A stretch of DNA of 23,784 bases from SIG714 sp045629725 (GCA_045629725.1 JAZQRT010000052.1:1-23784); one strand, 5' to 3'; numbered from the stretch's first letter, positions 14,456-22,012 are shown. A program made the numbers and translations. Notes: generated from the sequence alone by a model not told the origin.

Positions 14456-15826
14456 TCACAGTCCCAAAATCATACTTGCGATTTTGAAATATATGATAAG
14501 GGATATCGAGTCCACTATGGTGGTGATAAAGGGACTTGCCATGACCGCGGGGTCAAGCTTTACCTTTTTTGCAAGAAGGGGAAGTGCAAAGCCTACCATT
14601 TTTGCAATACATACCGTAATGACCATCGTGATACACACCACAAGAGCGATGCGCCACTCGTGGGGCTCAAGGTCGATAAATATTATTTTTGCAAAGCAGG
14701 CAAGGGAAAGGGGAATTGAGCAAAGCACCGCAACTCTCGCTTCTTTCCAAAATACTCTGAAGAAGTCACGGAAGGTGATATCCTCAAGGGAGAGGGCACG
14801 GATAACTGTTACAGAGGACTGTCCTCCTGCGTTACCCGCAGTACCCATTATCATGGGCATAAATGCGGTCAAAACAACAAGTCCCGAGGCTGCGATCACG
14901 GATTCATAGCTTGAAATAATGGAGCTTGTAAAGGTTGAAGAAAACATGAGGAGCAAAAGCCACGGGATTCGTGCTCTCCAAAGCTTGAATACTGAGGTTT
15001 TGAGATACGATTCGTCGCTCGGCGTGATAGCCGCCATTTTGGAGAAGTCTTCTTCTGTCTCTTCTTCGATAACTTCAAGAGCGTCATCAACGGTGACGAT
15101 TCCAACCATACGATCGTCTTTGTCAACAATGGGAATTGCAATAAGACCGTAGTCCTTGATCTTTCCTGTTGTTTCTTCACGGTTTTCATTTGTGTATGAG
15201 AATATTATATTGGTCTCCATGATGTCAACAACCGCTTCATCGGCTTCGGCAAGAAGCAAACGGCGCACACCGATAACTCCAACAAGCTTTTTTTGGAGAT
15301 TTGTGACGTAGCAGGTGTAGATGGTTTCCTTGTCAAGTCCGACACGGCGGATCTTCTCGAAAGCCTGAGCAACGGTCATATTATCATAAAGGCGGATGTA
15401 ATCCGTGTTCATAATGCTTCCCGCGCTGTCTTTGGGATATTTCAGGATCTGGTTGATCTGCTCGCGGGTTTCGGAATCGGACCTGTTAAGAATACGGCTT
15501 ACAATGGAGGGGGGCATTTCTTCGATCAGATCAACGGTATCGTCAACGTACATCTCGGAAAGGATGGCAGAAAGCTCAATATCGCTGAAATCCTTGATAA
15601 GCTCCTCTTGGAAATCACTGTCAAGCTCAACGAATACCTCTGCGGCAAGGTCCTTTGGCAAGAGTCTGAATATAAGGGGGATACGTTCATGGGGAGCATC
15701 CAATAAATGAAAAGCAATGTCAAAGGCATTCATTTCAGAAAGAATGTTTTTCAGCTTCAAATACTCTTTTTTGTCGAGAATATCAAGCATAAGGTCTATG
15801 GTAATTTCTTCTGTAATGTTTTCCAT
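14456..15826 (-). CDS. mgtE: Magnesium transporter MgtE
   Basis: 456 aa from the ATG at 15826, which has an AGGAGG site eight bases upstream; an ATG six codons earlier would overlap that site. The layout matches MgtE: a helical N domain with repeated LxxxLxxx(E/D) units (about 15-125), two CBS domains (about 130-255, including DSAGSIMNTDYI and VDDALEVIEEE), a connecting helix, and five C-terminal membrane helices with TAGNAGGQSSV and DPAVMASPFITTIVDSISLIIYF forming the Mg2+ pore. The channel homodimer sits in the cytoplasmic membrane and closes when cytosolic Mg2+ is high. It precedes a Mn2+-riboswitch antiporter on the same strand, giving a small divalent-cation block. Confidence 0.96.
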   Translation of the reverse strand: MENITEEITIDLMLDILDKKEYLKLKNILSEMNAFDIAFHLLDAPHERIPLIFRLLPKDLAAEVFVELDSDFQEELIKDFSDIELSAILSEMYVDDTVDLIEEMPPSIVSRILNRSDSETREQINQILKYPKDSAGSIMNTDYIRLYDNMTVAQAFEKIRRVGLDKETIYTCYVTNLQKKLVGVIGVRRLLLAEADEAVVDIMETNIIFSYTNENREETTGKIKDYGLIAIPIVDKDDRMVGIVTVDDALEVIEEETEEDFSKMAAITPSDESYLKTSVFKLWRARIPWLLLLMFSSTFTSSIISSYESVIAASGLVVLTAFMPMIMGTAGNAGGQSSVTVIRALSLEDITFRDFFRVFWKEARVAVLCSIPLSLACFAKIIFIDLEPHEWRIALVVCITMVITVCIAKMVGFALPLLAKKVKLDPAVMASPFITTIVDSISLIIYFKIASMILGL

Positions 15827-15861
15827 GTGTCGATCCTCCTTCATCTATTATACTATGTACG

Positions 15862-15890
15862 ATTGTATCACAACTTGAATTGTATGTCAA
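15862..15890 (-). promoter_or_regulatory. Promoter of mgtE
   Basis: TTGACA (15890-15885) and TACAAT (15867-15862) with a 17-bp spacer on the minus strand, just upstream of the AGGAGG site. The 5' leader is short and shows no M-box Mg2+ riboswitch. Confidence 0.88.
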
Positions 15891-15905
15891 GGCATAAATA
15901 AACAA

Positions 15906-15935
15906 CCGCCGAGGGTATTATGTCCCAAACGGCGG
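15906..15935 (-). terminator. Terminator of the glycosidase / small membrane protein operon
   Basis: The stem CCGCCGTTTGGG / CCCTCGGCGG (minus strand) is followed by a T-rich tract and lies just past the stop at 15943. Confidence 0.85.
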
Positions 15936-15942
15936 AGTGTAT

Positions 15943-16161
15943 TTATTTTCTTTTGAAATATTCTATAGTTACCGTTAGCGCAAGGAGAGCCGAGCAGATA
16001 ATAAATATTGTAAGCAGAGTTTGTGAATATGCACTTGAGACAAAGCCCATCATCGGATTGAATCTGTCAAGCACCATGAATACGGTGAGAACTACCGCAA
16101 GGATGATAGTGACGTTTGCAAGAATGAATTTTATTATTTCCGTAACGGATTTGTTTTTCAT
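15943..16161 (-). CDS. Small two-helix membrane protein of unknown function
   Basis: 72 aa with two strongly hydrophobic segments (about 10-31 and 46-65) joined by a short loop (DRFNPMMGFVSSAYSQ) and ending in basic EYFKRK. Its start overlaps the stop of the phosphodiester glycosidase gene as ATGA, so the two are translationally coupled and probably function together at the membrane. No family recognised. Confidence 0.8.
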   Translation of the reverse strand: MKNKSVTEIIKFILANVTIILAVVLTVFMVLDRFNPMMGFVSSAYSQTLLTIFIICSALLALTVTIEYFKRK

Positions 16162-17267
16162 GATACATCACTTCCTTTTTTTATATATATGATATCGCTG
16201 ATTTCTCGTCCGTCCTTGTAGGGTGAATTTATAACCTCTCCGTTAAACCAAAGCACGGCAGAGCGTCCACCGTCAAGGTTGTATGCTGTGCGGCATCCCT
16301 CATCGTACATGATCTGAGAAAGCTCTGCAAGGGTGGCTCCTGAGGAATAACCCTCGCTTCTGCCGTCAACAAGAACGAAAAGATAGTGTCCGTCTTCAAT
16401 ATATCCGATTGCGGAGCGTGGATGCTTGTTTTGTATGCCGTTGTCATTGATATCTGTGCTGTGGTAACGTCCGCCGTTTATGTTGAAATTGTTGTTATTT
16501 GTAATTACCTTTCCCGAATCGGTAAGTAGTGTGGGACCGAACGCCCAGCATTGCCATACGTTTTCGGTATAGATTGATTTCATGGATTCGAAGGTTGAGC
16601 CGTCAACACAAACAAGGCTTCCGTCTGTATTGAGAATACAATAGTCGTTTTTTGATTTAACATCTCTGTAAAGCATACCGTTTCTGACTATATATCCGAT
16701 CTTTGAATTGCGGAAATAGTCCCCCGAGATCGCAAGCTTTGCTCCGACCTCCTCTGCTTGGGAGGCGACGTCATCGCGTGAAAGCTCACCGTCCTTGTTT
16801 ACCGCCACGTTCGTCAGAATGTTGGTTACTTTTTCAACGTATAGATCAACAGTGTAATAGGTAATGATGTTATCATCATCTCCGGGAATTTCCACCATGT
16901 TGATAACGAATCTTGCACCCTCACCTGTGCTGTCTGCAATTTGAGTCACAATACGGTTAAAGGGACTGTTCTCATAACGCTTGGAATTGACAAGAATATC
17001 ATAGCCAAGAGGGGAAAGCTCGGAGGCAGTATATTTATCGGTCTGTATATATGTCGGAGAAGGCTCAGGAGTTTGATCATCCGTGTTTGCCGAGGTCGTT
17101 TCCGGCAGATTGAATTCGTGAGTTTCAAGAGGCAGCTTTGTGATCGGTGTGACCTTTTGAGGAGCAAGAAGAACCGAATAGGCATATCCTCCGATCAAAA
17201 TTGCCGCGATCAAAAGATCGGCGCCCAGAGTGAAAAGTGTTTTTTTGAAATTAAAGTTTATTTTCAT
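16158..17267 (-). CDS. Phosphodiester glycosidase (NAGPA-like) family exoprotein
   Basis: 369 aa. Residues 9-33 form one membrane helix (signal anchor), followed by a Pro/Thr-rich linker to about 75, so the domain is outside the cell. Residues 130-360 match the NAGPA/DUF2233 family: a DYFRN segment (about residue 192), an AFGPTLL segment (about 252), HPRSAIGYIEDGHYLFVLVDGR (292-313), then GATLAELSQIMYDEGCRTAYNLDGGRSAVLWFNG. Family members cleave GlcNAc-1-phosphodiesters and are thought to act on cell-wall or capsule polymers; the substrate here is unknown. The ribosome binding site is weak. It overlaps the next gene by four bases. Confidence 0.9.
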   Translation of the reverse strand: MKINFNFKKTLFTLGADLLIAAILIGGYAYSVLLAPQKVTPITKLPLETHEFNLPETTSANTDDQTPEPSPTYIQTDKYTASELSPLGYDILVNSKRYENSPFNRIVTQIADSTGEGARFVINMVEIPGDDDNIITYYTVDLYVEKVTNILTNVAVNKDGELSRDDVASQAEEVGAKLAISGDYFRNSKIGYIVRNGMLYRDVKSKNDYCILNTDGSLVCVDGSTFESMKSIYTENVWQCWAFGPTLLTDSGKVITNNNNFNINGGRYHSTDINDNGIQNKHPRSAIGYIEDGHYLFVLVDGRSEGYSSGATLAELSQIMYDEGCRTAYNLDGGRSAVLWFNGEVINSPYKDGREISDIIYIKKGSDVS

Positions 17268-17293
17268 GACACAACATCCAATATAAAATTTAC

Positions 17294-17322
17294 CCTTTTA
17301 TTTTACAACCTTTTGCAGAAAA
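17294..17322 (-). promoter_or_regulatory. Likely promoter of the phosphodiester glycosidase operon
   Basis: TTTACT, a 17-bp spacer and TAAAAT on the minus strand lie about 25 bp upstream of the start codon; the -35 box is weak. Confidence 0.5.
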
Positions 17323-17380
17323 AGTAAACGGTATATTGTAAAGAAAATGTAAAAGAGGAAGATTTTAAGCTTTTAAACAA

Positions 17381-17410
17381 GCCTCTGTCGCCAAACAAAC
17401 GACAGAGGCT
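17381..17410 (-). terminator. Terminator of the S1-domain gene
   Basis: A perfect 10-bp stem GCCTCTGTCG and its complement, loop of about 10 bases, followed on the minus strand by TTGTTTAAAA. It lies just past the stop at 17419. Confidence 0.85.
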
Positions 17411-17418
17411 CGGAATAT

Positions 17419-18357
17419 TTAAAACACACTTTCAATCACTTTGGGGCATCCTACGGGTGAATATTGCCAAGAGTCAAGATGCTTGACTTTTGGAGAAACG
17501 TAATATCCGTGGGTCACAATGCCAGAGCTACCCTTGAAGGAGTCGATGAGAACAAGCTTGATCTTCATTCTTTCGGGAATGATGTTTTTGATGTAAACGG
17601 CGGAGTATTGCCCAACCTCAACTCCTTCCCGCTTTTCTGCAAGACCTGCAAGGTTGGGAGTGAGTTCGACAAAGATGCCGTAGTCCTCAATTGAGCGGAC
17701 GATTCCCGAAACCGTCTGACCAACTGAAAATTCCGCCGCGTTTTCCTCCCAAGTACCGAGAAGCTCCTTGTGAGAAACGTAGATGCGCCCGAATTCGGGC
17801 TCGGTGCTTTTGATTATCACTCGTATGTAATCACCGGGAGAGAAACGGTCTCGGGGATGTGAGATACGGGATACTGAAATGCAGTCGATAGACATGAGCG
17901 AAACTATTCCGCAGCCGATGTCTACAAAGGCACCGAAGGGTTCAAGGTGCGTTACTCTTGCGGGAATGATGTCGCCGGGGATAAGCGTTGAAAGATAGGT
18001 GTCCAAACACTCTGCCTGTGCCGCGCGTCGTGAGAGCAGAACATATGGGTTTCCTGCGGTATCGCGTTCGATGGAAGTGATCTTAAAGCATACGGGCTTT
18101 CCGACGCGAGAGATAACGGCGATGTCTTTAATGCCTTCGCCTTCGCGGCATAAAAGGACTTCTTCTCTTGGGATAATGCCTCTGATCCCGCCAAGATCAA
18201 GGGTCAGAGAAAGGGTGCTGTTGCACATGAGTGCGGTAGATTCAAGGATTCGCCCTTGGCACATGGCTTTTTCAAGTGATGAAAGATTTTGCAGGGCTTC
18301 GATATTTTCAGGTCTGTCAATAAGCATACCTTCCGGTAAATAGCAGTTTTCCGTCAT
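17419..18357 (-). CDS. Protein with three S1 RNA-binding domains (ribosomal protein S1-like)
   Basis: 312 aa, cytoplasmic. Three OB-fold S1 units are visible: about 33-112 (weakest; GGIRGIIPREEV), 126-200 (GDIIPARVTHLEPFGAFVDIGCGIVSLM, the best match) and 211-272 (GQTVSGIVRSIEDYGIFVELTPNLAGLA). The S1-like proteins of Firmicutes bind mRNA or ribosomes and are usually 380-400 aa with four domains; this is a shorter form. The ATG at 18357 is 12 bases from a GGGAGG site, a rather long spacing. It is divergent from the rplM-rpsI ribosomal operon, in line with a translation role, though the exact function is not established. Confidence 0.85.
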   Translation of the reverse strand: MTENCYLPEGMLIDRPENIEALQNLSSLEKAMCQGRILESTALMCNSTLSLTLDLGGIRGIIPREEVLLCREGEGIKDIAVISRVGKPVCFKITSIERDTAGNPYVLLSRRAAQAECLDTYLSTLIPGDIIPARVTHLEPFGAFVDIGCGIVSLMSIDCISVSRISHPRDRFSPGDYIRVIIKSTEPEFGRIYVSHKELLGTWEENAAEFSVGQTVSGIVRSIEDYGIFVELTPNLAGLAEKREGVEVGQYSAVYIKNIIPERMKIKLVLIDSFKGSSGIVTHGYYVSPKVKHLDSWQYSPVGCPKVIESVF

Positions 18358-18589
18358 AAATAATACATTCCTCCCGGGAATTTTCCCTTTTTTTGTAGTA
18401 ATCCAAAATTGGTAATTTTGTAATATATTACTATTCGCAGGGTGCGAAAAAAATAACTTTGTGGGGAAGAAATTGTTAAAAATTATAAATCGTCAAAAAT
18501 GCAAAAGCGAGGAAAAGTGAGAAAAAAAGAGGATTTGAGAGAAAGTGTACTAATAGATAAAAAAGCAAATATTTTTTTTAAAAAAACTA
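18358..18589. other. Divergent intergenic region between the S1-domain gene and rplM
   Basis: Very AT-rich. It holds a short perfect hairpin TTCGCA-GGG-TGCGAA (18435-18449) and an AGTAAT/ATTACT inverted pair. The promoter of the minus-strand S1 gene must be here, but I see no convincing one. Confidence 0.4.
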
Positions 18590-18618
18590 TTGACAATTAG
18601 AAAGCCTTATGCTATAAT
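18590..18618 (+). promoter_or_regulatory. Strong promoter of rplM-rpsI
   Basis: TTGACA and TATAAT with a 17-bp spacer and a TGC extension of the -10. The arms AAAGCCT (18601-18607) and AGGCTTT (18623-18629) flank the -10 symmetrically, a possible operator. Confidence 0.93.
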
Positions 18619-18660
18619 CGTGAGGCTTTAAAAACAAATTCAAATTCAGGAGGACAGAAA

Positions 18661-19116
18661 ATGTCAGCTTACAAAAGAGGCGATATGTCAACATACATGG
18701 CAAAAGCCGAAACAATAGAGCGTAAGTGGTACGTACTCGACGCAGCAGGCAAGCCCCTCGGAAGAGTTGCAGCAACAGCAGCAACAATCCTTCGCGGAAA
18801 GCACCGCCCCGAGTTCACACCCCACGCTGATTGCGGAGAATACGTAATCAACATCAATGCAGCAGATGCAATCCTCACAGGAAAGAAACTTTACCAGAAG
18901 AAGTACTATCATCACTCCGGTTACATCGGCGGACTCAAGACCATCACAGCTAAGCACATGATGGAGAACAACCCCGAGAGAGCGATGACACTCGCAGTTA
19001 AGGGAATGCTTCCCCACAACACAATCGGCGACAAGAGCATCACACGTCTTAAGGTGTATGCAGGCGCTGAGCACAACCAGCAGGCACAGCAGCCCGTTGC
19101 TTACGAAGTTAAATAA
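18661..19116 (+). CDS. rplM: 50S ribosomal protein L13
   Basis: 151 aa. L13 is an early-assembling large-subunit protein. The conserved core is clear: KWYVLDAAGKPLGRVAATAATILRGK, NAADAILTGKKLYQKKYYHHSGY, GGLKTITAK and AVKGMLPHN. Most homologues begin at the equivalent of Met-9 (MSTYMAKAETIERKW), but the perfect AGGAGG site is seven bases before the ATG at 18661, so the eight-residue extension is probably real. It is followed by rpsI after 19 bp, the standard bacterial pair. Confidence 0.97.
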   Translation: MSAYKRGDMSTYMAKAETIERKWYVLDAAGKPLGRVAATAATILRGKHRPEFTPHADCGEYVININAADAILTGKKLYQKKYYHHSGYIGGLKTITAKHMMENNPERAMTLAVKGMLPHNTIGDKSITRLKVYAGAEHNQQAQQPVAYEVK

Positions 19117-19135
19117 TTAGAAAGGAGATTAACAA

Positions 19136-19537
19136 ATGTATACAAGTTCTAAGCCTTATTTCTACGGCACAGGAAGAAGAAAGAGTTCTGTAGCACGTGT
19201 ACGTGTAATTCCCGGTACAGGAAAGATCACAATCAATAAGAGAGACATCGACGAGTATTTCGGACTTGAAACACTCAAGCTCATTGTTAACCAGCCTTTC
19301 GCAGTAACAGGAACAGAGGGCAAGTTTGATATCATCGCTCTCGTTAACGGCGGTGGATTCTCCGGACAGGCAGGCGCTATCCGTCACGGTCTTGCAAGAG
19401 CTCTCTGCGTAGCAGACGAAGCTAACCGTCCCGCACTCAAGAAGGCAGGATTCCTCACAAGAGACCCTCGTATGAAGGAAAGAAAGAAGTACGGACTCAA
19501 GGCAGCACGTCGTGCTCCCCAGTTCTCCAAGAGATAA
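19136..19537 (+). CDS. rpsI: 30S ribosomal protein S9
   Basis: 133 aa. S9 sits at the small-subunit head with its basic tail reaching the P-site tRNA; the tail ends in the conserved FSKR. Also conserved are YGTGRRKSSVARV, NGGGFSGQAGAIRHGLARAL and DPRMKERKKYGLKAARRAPQFSKR. AAAGGAG site nine bases upstream. The last three codons and the stop fall within a 94-bp sequence that occurs again at 21816-21909. Confidence 0.98.
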   Translation: MYTSSKPYFYGTGRRKSSVARVRVIPGTGKITINKRDIDEYFGLETLKLIVNQPFAVTGTEGKFDIIALVNGGGFSGQAGAIRHGLARALCVADEANRPALKKAGFLTRDPRMKERKKYGLKAARRAPQFSKR

Positions 19538-19618
19538 TTACAGCCCTCGGGCAATTATCTTATATACAAAAAGCTCTGGTACGGCAGGGCTTTTTGTTTT
19601 GCGATGTAAAAAATGTAG
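19525..19618 (+). repeat. 94-bp direct repeat, copy 1 (rpsI 3' end plus terminator)
   Basis: Covers the last codons of rpsI, a small hairpin with GATAATT/AATTATC arms and the operon terminator. It matches copy 2 at 21816-21909 with about five differences in 94 bases, three of them in the terminator loop. The two copies bracket the nuclease/coiled-coil cassette. Confidence 0.93.
19566..19596 (+). terminator. Terminator of rplM-rpsI
   Basis: The stem AAAAAGCTCTG / CAGGGCTTTTTG with a small loop is followed by TTTT. It lies 30 bp beyond the rpsI stop. Confidence 0.88.
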
Positions 19619-19654
19619 TACCTTGTTTCATTTAAAAATTGACACCGAGTTATA

Positions 19655-19812
19655 TTCCGCGTGTCATCTTGAGCGGAGTCTGCCCGAGATCCTGCCATCG
19701 CTTTGCTCGGCACTGCTGTGCAGTTCGGCTTTGCTTCGCGCCGCTCACTTAACAGGGCAGACACAGTCGAAACCCGCAGGGCAACCGCCCAAGCGGTTGG
19801 ATCTCGCGGTAT
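19655..19812. repeat. Dispersed palindromic repeat element
   Basis: Begins TGTCATCTTGAGCGGAG and ends with CAGTCGAAA and GGATCTCGCGG, which I recognise as the style of short dispersed repeats found in many clostridial genomes. It has nested inverted pairs: GTCTGCCC (19678-19685) with GGGCAGAC (19755-19762), and CGAGATCC (19685-19692) with GGATCTCG (19799-19806). No coding capacity. Higher GC than its surroundings. Confidence 0.65.
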
Positions 19813-19845
19813 AGCTAAATGTAAAGTTTTATATGAAATAAGGTG

Positions 19846-19915
19846 GTAGGGACAGGCGTCTTCGGCGACCTGTTTGCACAGCTTTTCTCGGGTCCCCCGA
19901 TAGGTCGTATCCTAC
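19846..19915. repeat. GTAGGG-type short palindromic repeat, copy A
   Basis: Bounded by GTAGG and CCTAC, with inner pair CGACCT/AGGTCG and a core GTCTTCGGCGACC that recurs as GTCCTCGGCGACC at 21906-21976. It resembles miniature inverted-repeat elements. Confidence 0.6.
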
Positions 19916-19999
19916 AAGAAAACGCGATATGTCACTTTAATTTGTAAATTAATCTGTGGTCTTAATTTTTTATTGTACGATACAGTTTACATAATATTG

Positions 20000-20028
20000 T
20001 TGAAATTTAATGAATTTTATAGTATAAT
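20000..20028 (+). promoter_or_regulatory. Promoter of the nuclease/coiled-coil cassette
   Basis: TTGAAA, 17 bp and TATAAT lie 31 bp before the first start codon; an AAGAGGTG ribosome binding site follows at 20045-20052. Confidence 0.85.
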
Positions 20029-20059
20029 GTAAAAAAGTGGTTCAAAGAGGTGTTTAATA

Positions 20060-20623
20060 ATGACAGGCGACGAAGCGTTTGTGTTTGATGGTGAAACAAT
20101 AGGTTTTGACTTTTTAGATTTTTGGAGATTTCATTATTCCAACATATATAGCCTTCACGGAGAAATTGCCGAATTTGTAGTAGCAAGAGCATTAGGTGTG
20201 ACAGAATCTCAAAATAGTGCATATTGGACTTTGTGGGATACAACTTATCGTGATAAGAGAATAGAAGTAAAGGCTACTGCCTACTATCATTTATGGAATT
20301 CTAACGGAAAGGTGTCAAAGCAACGAGCATTTGGTATAACAATGGCTAATGGTTCTTATGATACTGCTAAGAGTGGTAATAACGAATTTTGCCGTCAGAA
20401 TGATGTATACGTTTTTTGCCTAAATACAGGAGATGCGAGAGAATCATCCAATCCTCTAAACCTCAATAACTGGGAGTTTTACATTGTTCCTACTGCCGTT
20501 ATAAACGAAAAATGCGGAAACAATAAAACAATTTCATTGGGCAGAATTAAGCGCTTGGGATTTTTTGCAAAACGCTATGATGAAATAAAAAACGAGATTG
20601 ACAAAATCATTGATACAATGTAA
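20060..20623 (+). CDS. PD-(D/E)xK nuclease-like protein, possible defence effector
   Basis: 187 aa, no signal peptide. The pattern fits the PD-(D/E)xK nuclease fold: a helix with GEIAEFVVARALG (E35 or E38), then D60 (in LWDTTYRDK) and after eight residues E69-V-K71 in RIEVKAT, followed by aromatic-rich sequence and the strand NDVYVFCLN. This geometry is typical of restriction endonucleases and related DNA-cutting effectors. No methyltransferase gene is nearby, so a plain type II restriction system is unlikely. Codon use is more AT-rich than in the flanking ribosomal genes. It is the first gene of a two-gene cassette, with the next start 12 bp after its stop. The nuclease call is a motif-level inference. 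Confidence 0.72.
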   Translation: MTGDEAFVFDGETIGFDFLDFWRFHYSNIYSLHGEIAEFVVARALGVTESQNSAYWTLWDTTYRDKRIEVKATAYYHLWNSNGKVSKQRAFGITMANGSYDTAKSGNNEFCRQNDVYVFCLNTGDARESSNPLNLNNWEFYIVPTAVINEKCGNNKTISLGRIKRLGFFAKRYDEIKNEIDKIIDTM

Positions 20624-20635
20624 TTGGAGATAGAT

Positions 20636-21757
20636 ATGAATTTAGAAAGACTCAATAGAATTATAGATATATACATAAATAAGTTTGAAATGCTTACAAA
20701 CGATGATTGCGATGAAAATATGAAATGGAGAGCAATGTATCACTTCAAAGAAAACTTTGACCTTAATGCTCCCGATTTTTATGAAATGTTTAAGTACGCT
20801 ATGTCGGAGTCAAGCATCATTATTAACAATGGTACTGTTCAGCCTGTCAACGGGGTTTTGAAGCTTATTACGCACGAAGCAGATACCATGAGAGGTCTTT
20901 TTGCTATGCTGTATGAGGATGATGGCGGTGATCTTGACAAAAGGCAGGATAATATAGAGCGTTTCGTTGAGGAAACGAACAAGCTCCTTGAAAAGTACGA
21001 ACGTGGAAAGTGGAAGTACAAACAGGATTTCCGTTCTGTTTTGGCGTACTTGACATTCTATAAGCCAGAAGAAAACTATCTGTACAAATCTTCTCAATGT
21101 CAGCCATTCTTTAGATATTTGGAGTATGGTGAGGAAATTGGGTATGGGCAGTATTTCAAGCTTTCTCGCTACTATCGTATGTGTGATGAGGTTAGACAGG
21201 CAATTTCCGAACACCAAGAGTTGATTGATACGCACAATACGAGATGGAGCAAGGTAAACGACCCCCAAGACAATTTGCATATCTTAACCTTTGATATTAT
21301 CTATTGTAGCATCGTATATAGTTTCTATGAGTTCGAGAATTACACAAAAATTATAAGAAAGAGCAAATCCGATTTAGAGCAAGAACGTATCGAATCGGAA
21401 ATTGATGCCAAGAGAATCGAGCTTGAAGCGTTGGAAGTAGAGCTTGCCAATGCACAAGCCGAGCTTGATGTGATTCCCGAAATTAACCTTGAGGGTCAAA
21501 ATGTTAAGCACAGAATGTTCGGAAAGGGTATTGTTTCCAAACAGACTGGCTCATACATTGAAGTCGCATTTGCCGCCAAAACATCAAAGTTCATTCTTAC
21601 AACCGCCTTTATCGGTGGGTTCTTATCTTCCGAGGATGTGTCTGTTCTCGAAAGATGTAAACAGTTTGAGTCTTTAATAGCACTTTGTAACAAAATCGAG
21701 AAAGCGATTAAATCCAAACAGATCGAGTTGGATTTGCTGATTGCTAAATTTAAGTAA
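20636..21757 (+). CDS. Coiled-coil protein with a Tudor/SH3-like module, partner of the nuclease
   Basis: 373 aa from the ATG at 20636, preceded by GGAG six bases upstream; a TTG at 20624 has no site. Residues 1-240 are mainly helical and rich in Tyr, Asp and Glu, with no family recognised. Residues 244-280 form a strongly charged coiled coil. Residues 285-330 (GQNVKHRMFGKGIVSKQ...YIEVAFAAKTSKFIL) look like the small beta-barrel at the C-terminus of UvrD/PcrA helicases (V-H-x-x-FGxGxV ... VxF...K), which binds RNA polymerase or nucleic acid. A final helix closes the protein. It is co-transcribed with the PD-(D/E)xK protein, so it may recruit or control it. The role is inferred. Confidence 0.72.
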   Translation: MNLERLNRIIDIYINKFEMLTNDDCDENMKWRAMYHFKENFDLNAPDFYEMFKYAMSESSIIINNGTVQPVNGVLKLITHEADTMRGLFAMLYEDDGGDLDKRQDNIERFVEETNKLLEKYERGKWKYKQDFRSVLAYLTFYKPEENYLYKSSQCQPFFRYLEYGEEIGYGQYFKLSRYYRMCDEVRQAISEHQELIDTHNTRWSKVNDPQDNLHILTFDIIYCSIVYSFYEFENYTKIIRKSKSDLEQERIESEIDAKRIELEALEVELANAQAELDVIPEINLEGQNVKHRMFGKGIVSKQTGSYIEVAFAAKTSKFILTTAFIGGFLSSEDVSVLERCKQFESLIALCNKIEKAIKSKQIELDLLIAKFK

Positions 21758-21815
21758 AATTTTGGTGCAACACTTTATGGGGCGATATTCACGATATCAA
21801 ACGGTGTTCTTAAAA

Positions 21816-21909
21816 CTCAAAGAGATAATTACAGCCCTCGTGCAATTATCTTATATACAAAAAGCTCTGCTCTGGCAGGGCTTTTTGTTTTGCGATGTAA
21901 AAAATGTAG
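21816..21909 (+). repeat. 94-bp direct repeat, copy 2 (second rpsI-type terminator)
   Basis: Second copy of the sequence at 19525-19618, in the same orientation, starting 59 bp after the coiled-coil gene. The terminator stem is intact (loop changed), so it can end the cassette transcript. The codons before TAA still read Ser-Lys-Arg but upstream homology to rpsI stops there. Confidence 0.93.
21857..21888 (+). terminator. Terminator of the nuclease cassette (within repeat copy 2)
   Basis: AAAAAGCTCTG / CAGGGCTTTTTG stem followed by TTT, like the rpsI terminator. Confidence 0.82.
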
Positions 21910-21976
21910 GGTCGACGTCCTCGGCGACCCGAAAGAATGTAAGGCAAACGGGACGCCCGGGAGGTCATCCTCTATA
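21906..21976. repeat. GTAGGG-type short palindromic repeat, copy B
   Basis: Starts GTAGGGTCGACGTCCTCGG and contains GGCAAACGGGACGCC, a form common among clostridial dispersed repeats; the core matches copy A at 19846-19915. Confidence 0.6.
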
Positions 21977-22012
21977 GCAGGGAGGTTCAATTTGTAAAAA
22001 AACGCCGTCCTA

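Noticed and set aside
15827..15890. M-box Mg2+ riboswitch in front of mgtE
   Set aside because: The promoter lies so close to the start that the leader is only about 30 nt, too short for an aptamer.
20060..21757. Classical type II restriction-modification system
   Set aside because: No methyltransferase motifs (such as DPPY or FxGxG) occur in either protein or nearby.
19525..21909. Composite transposon or insertion sequence
   Set aside because: The repeats are direct, not terminal inverted, contain a cellular terminator, and no transposase or integrase is encoded.
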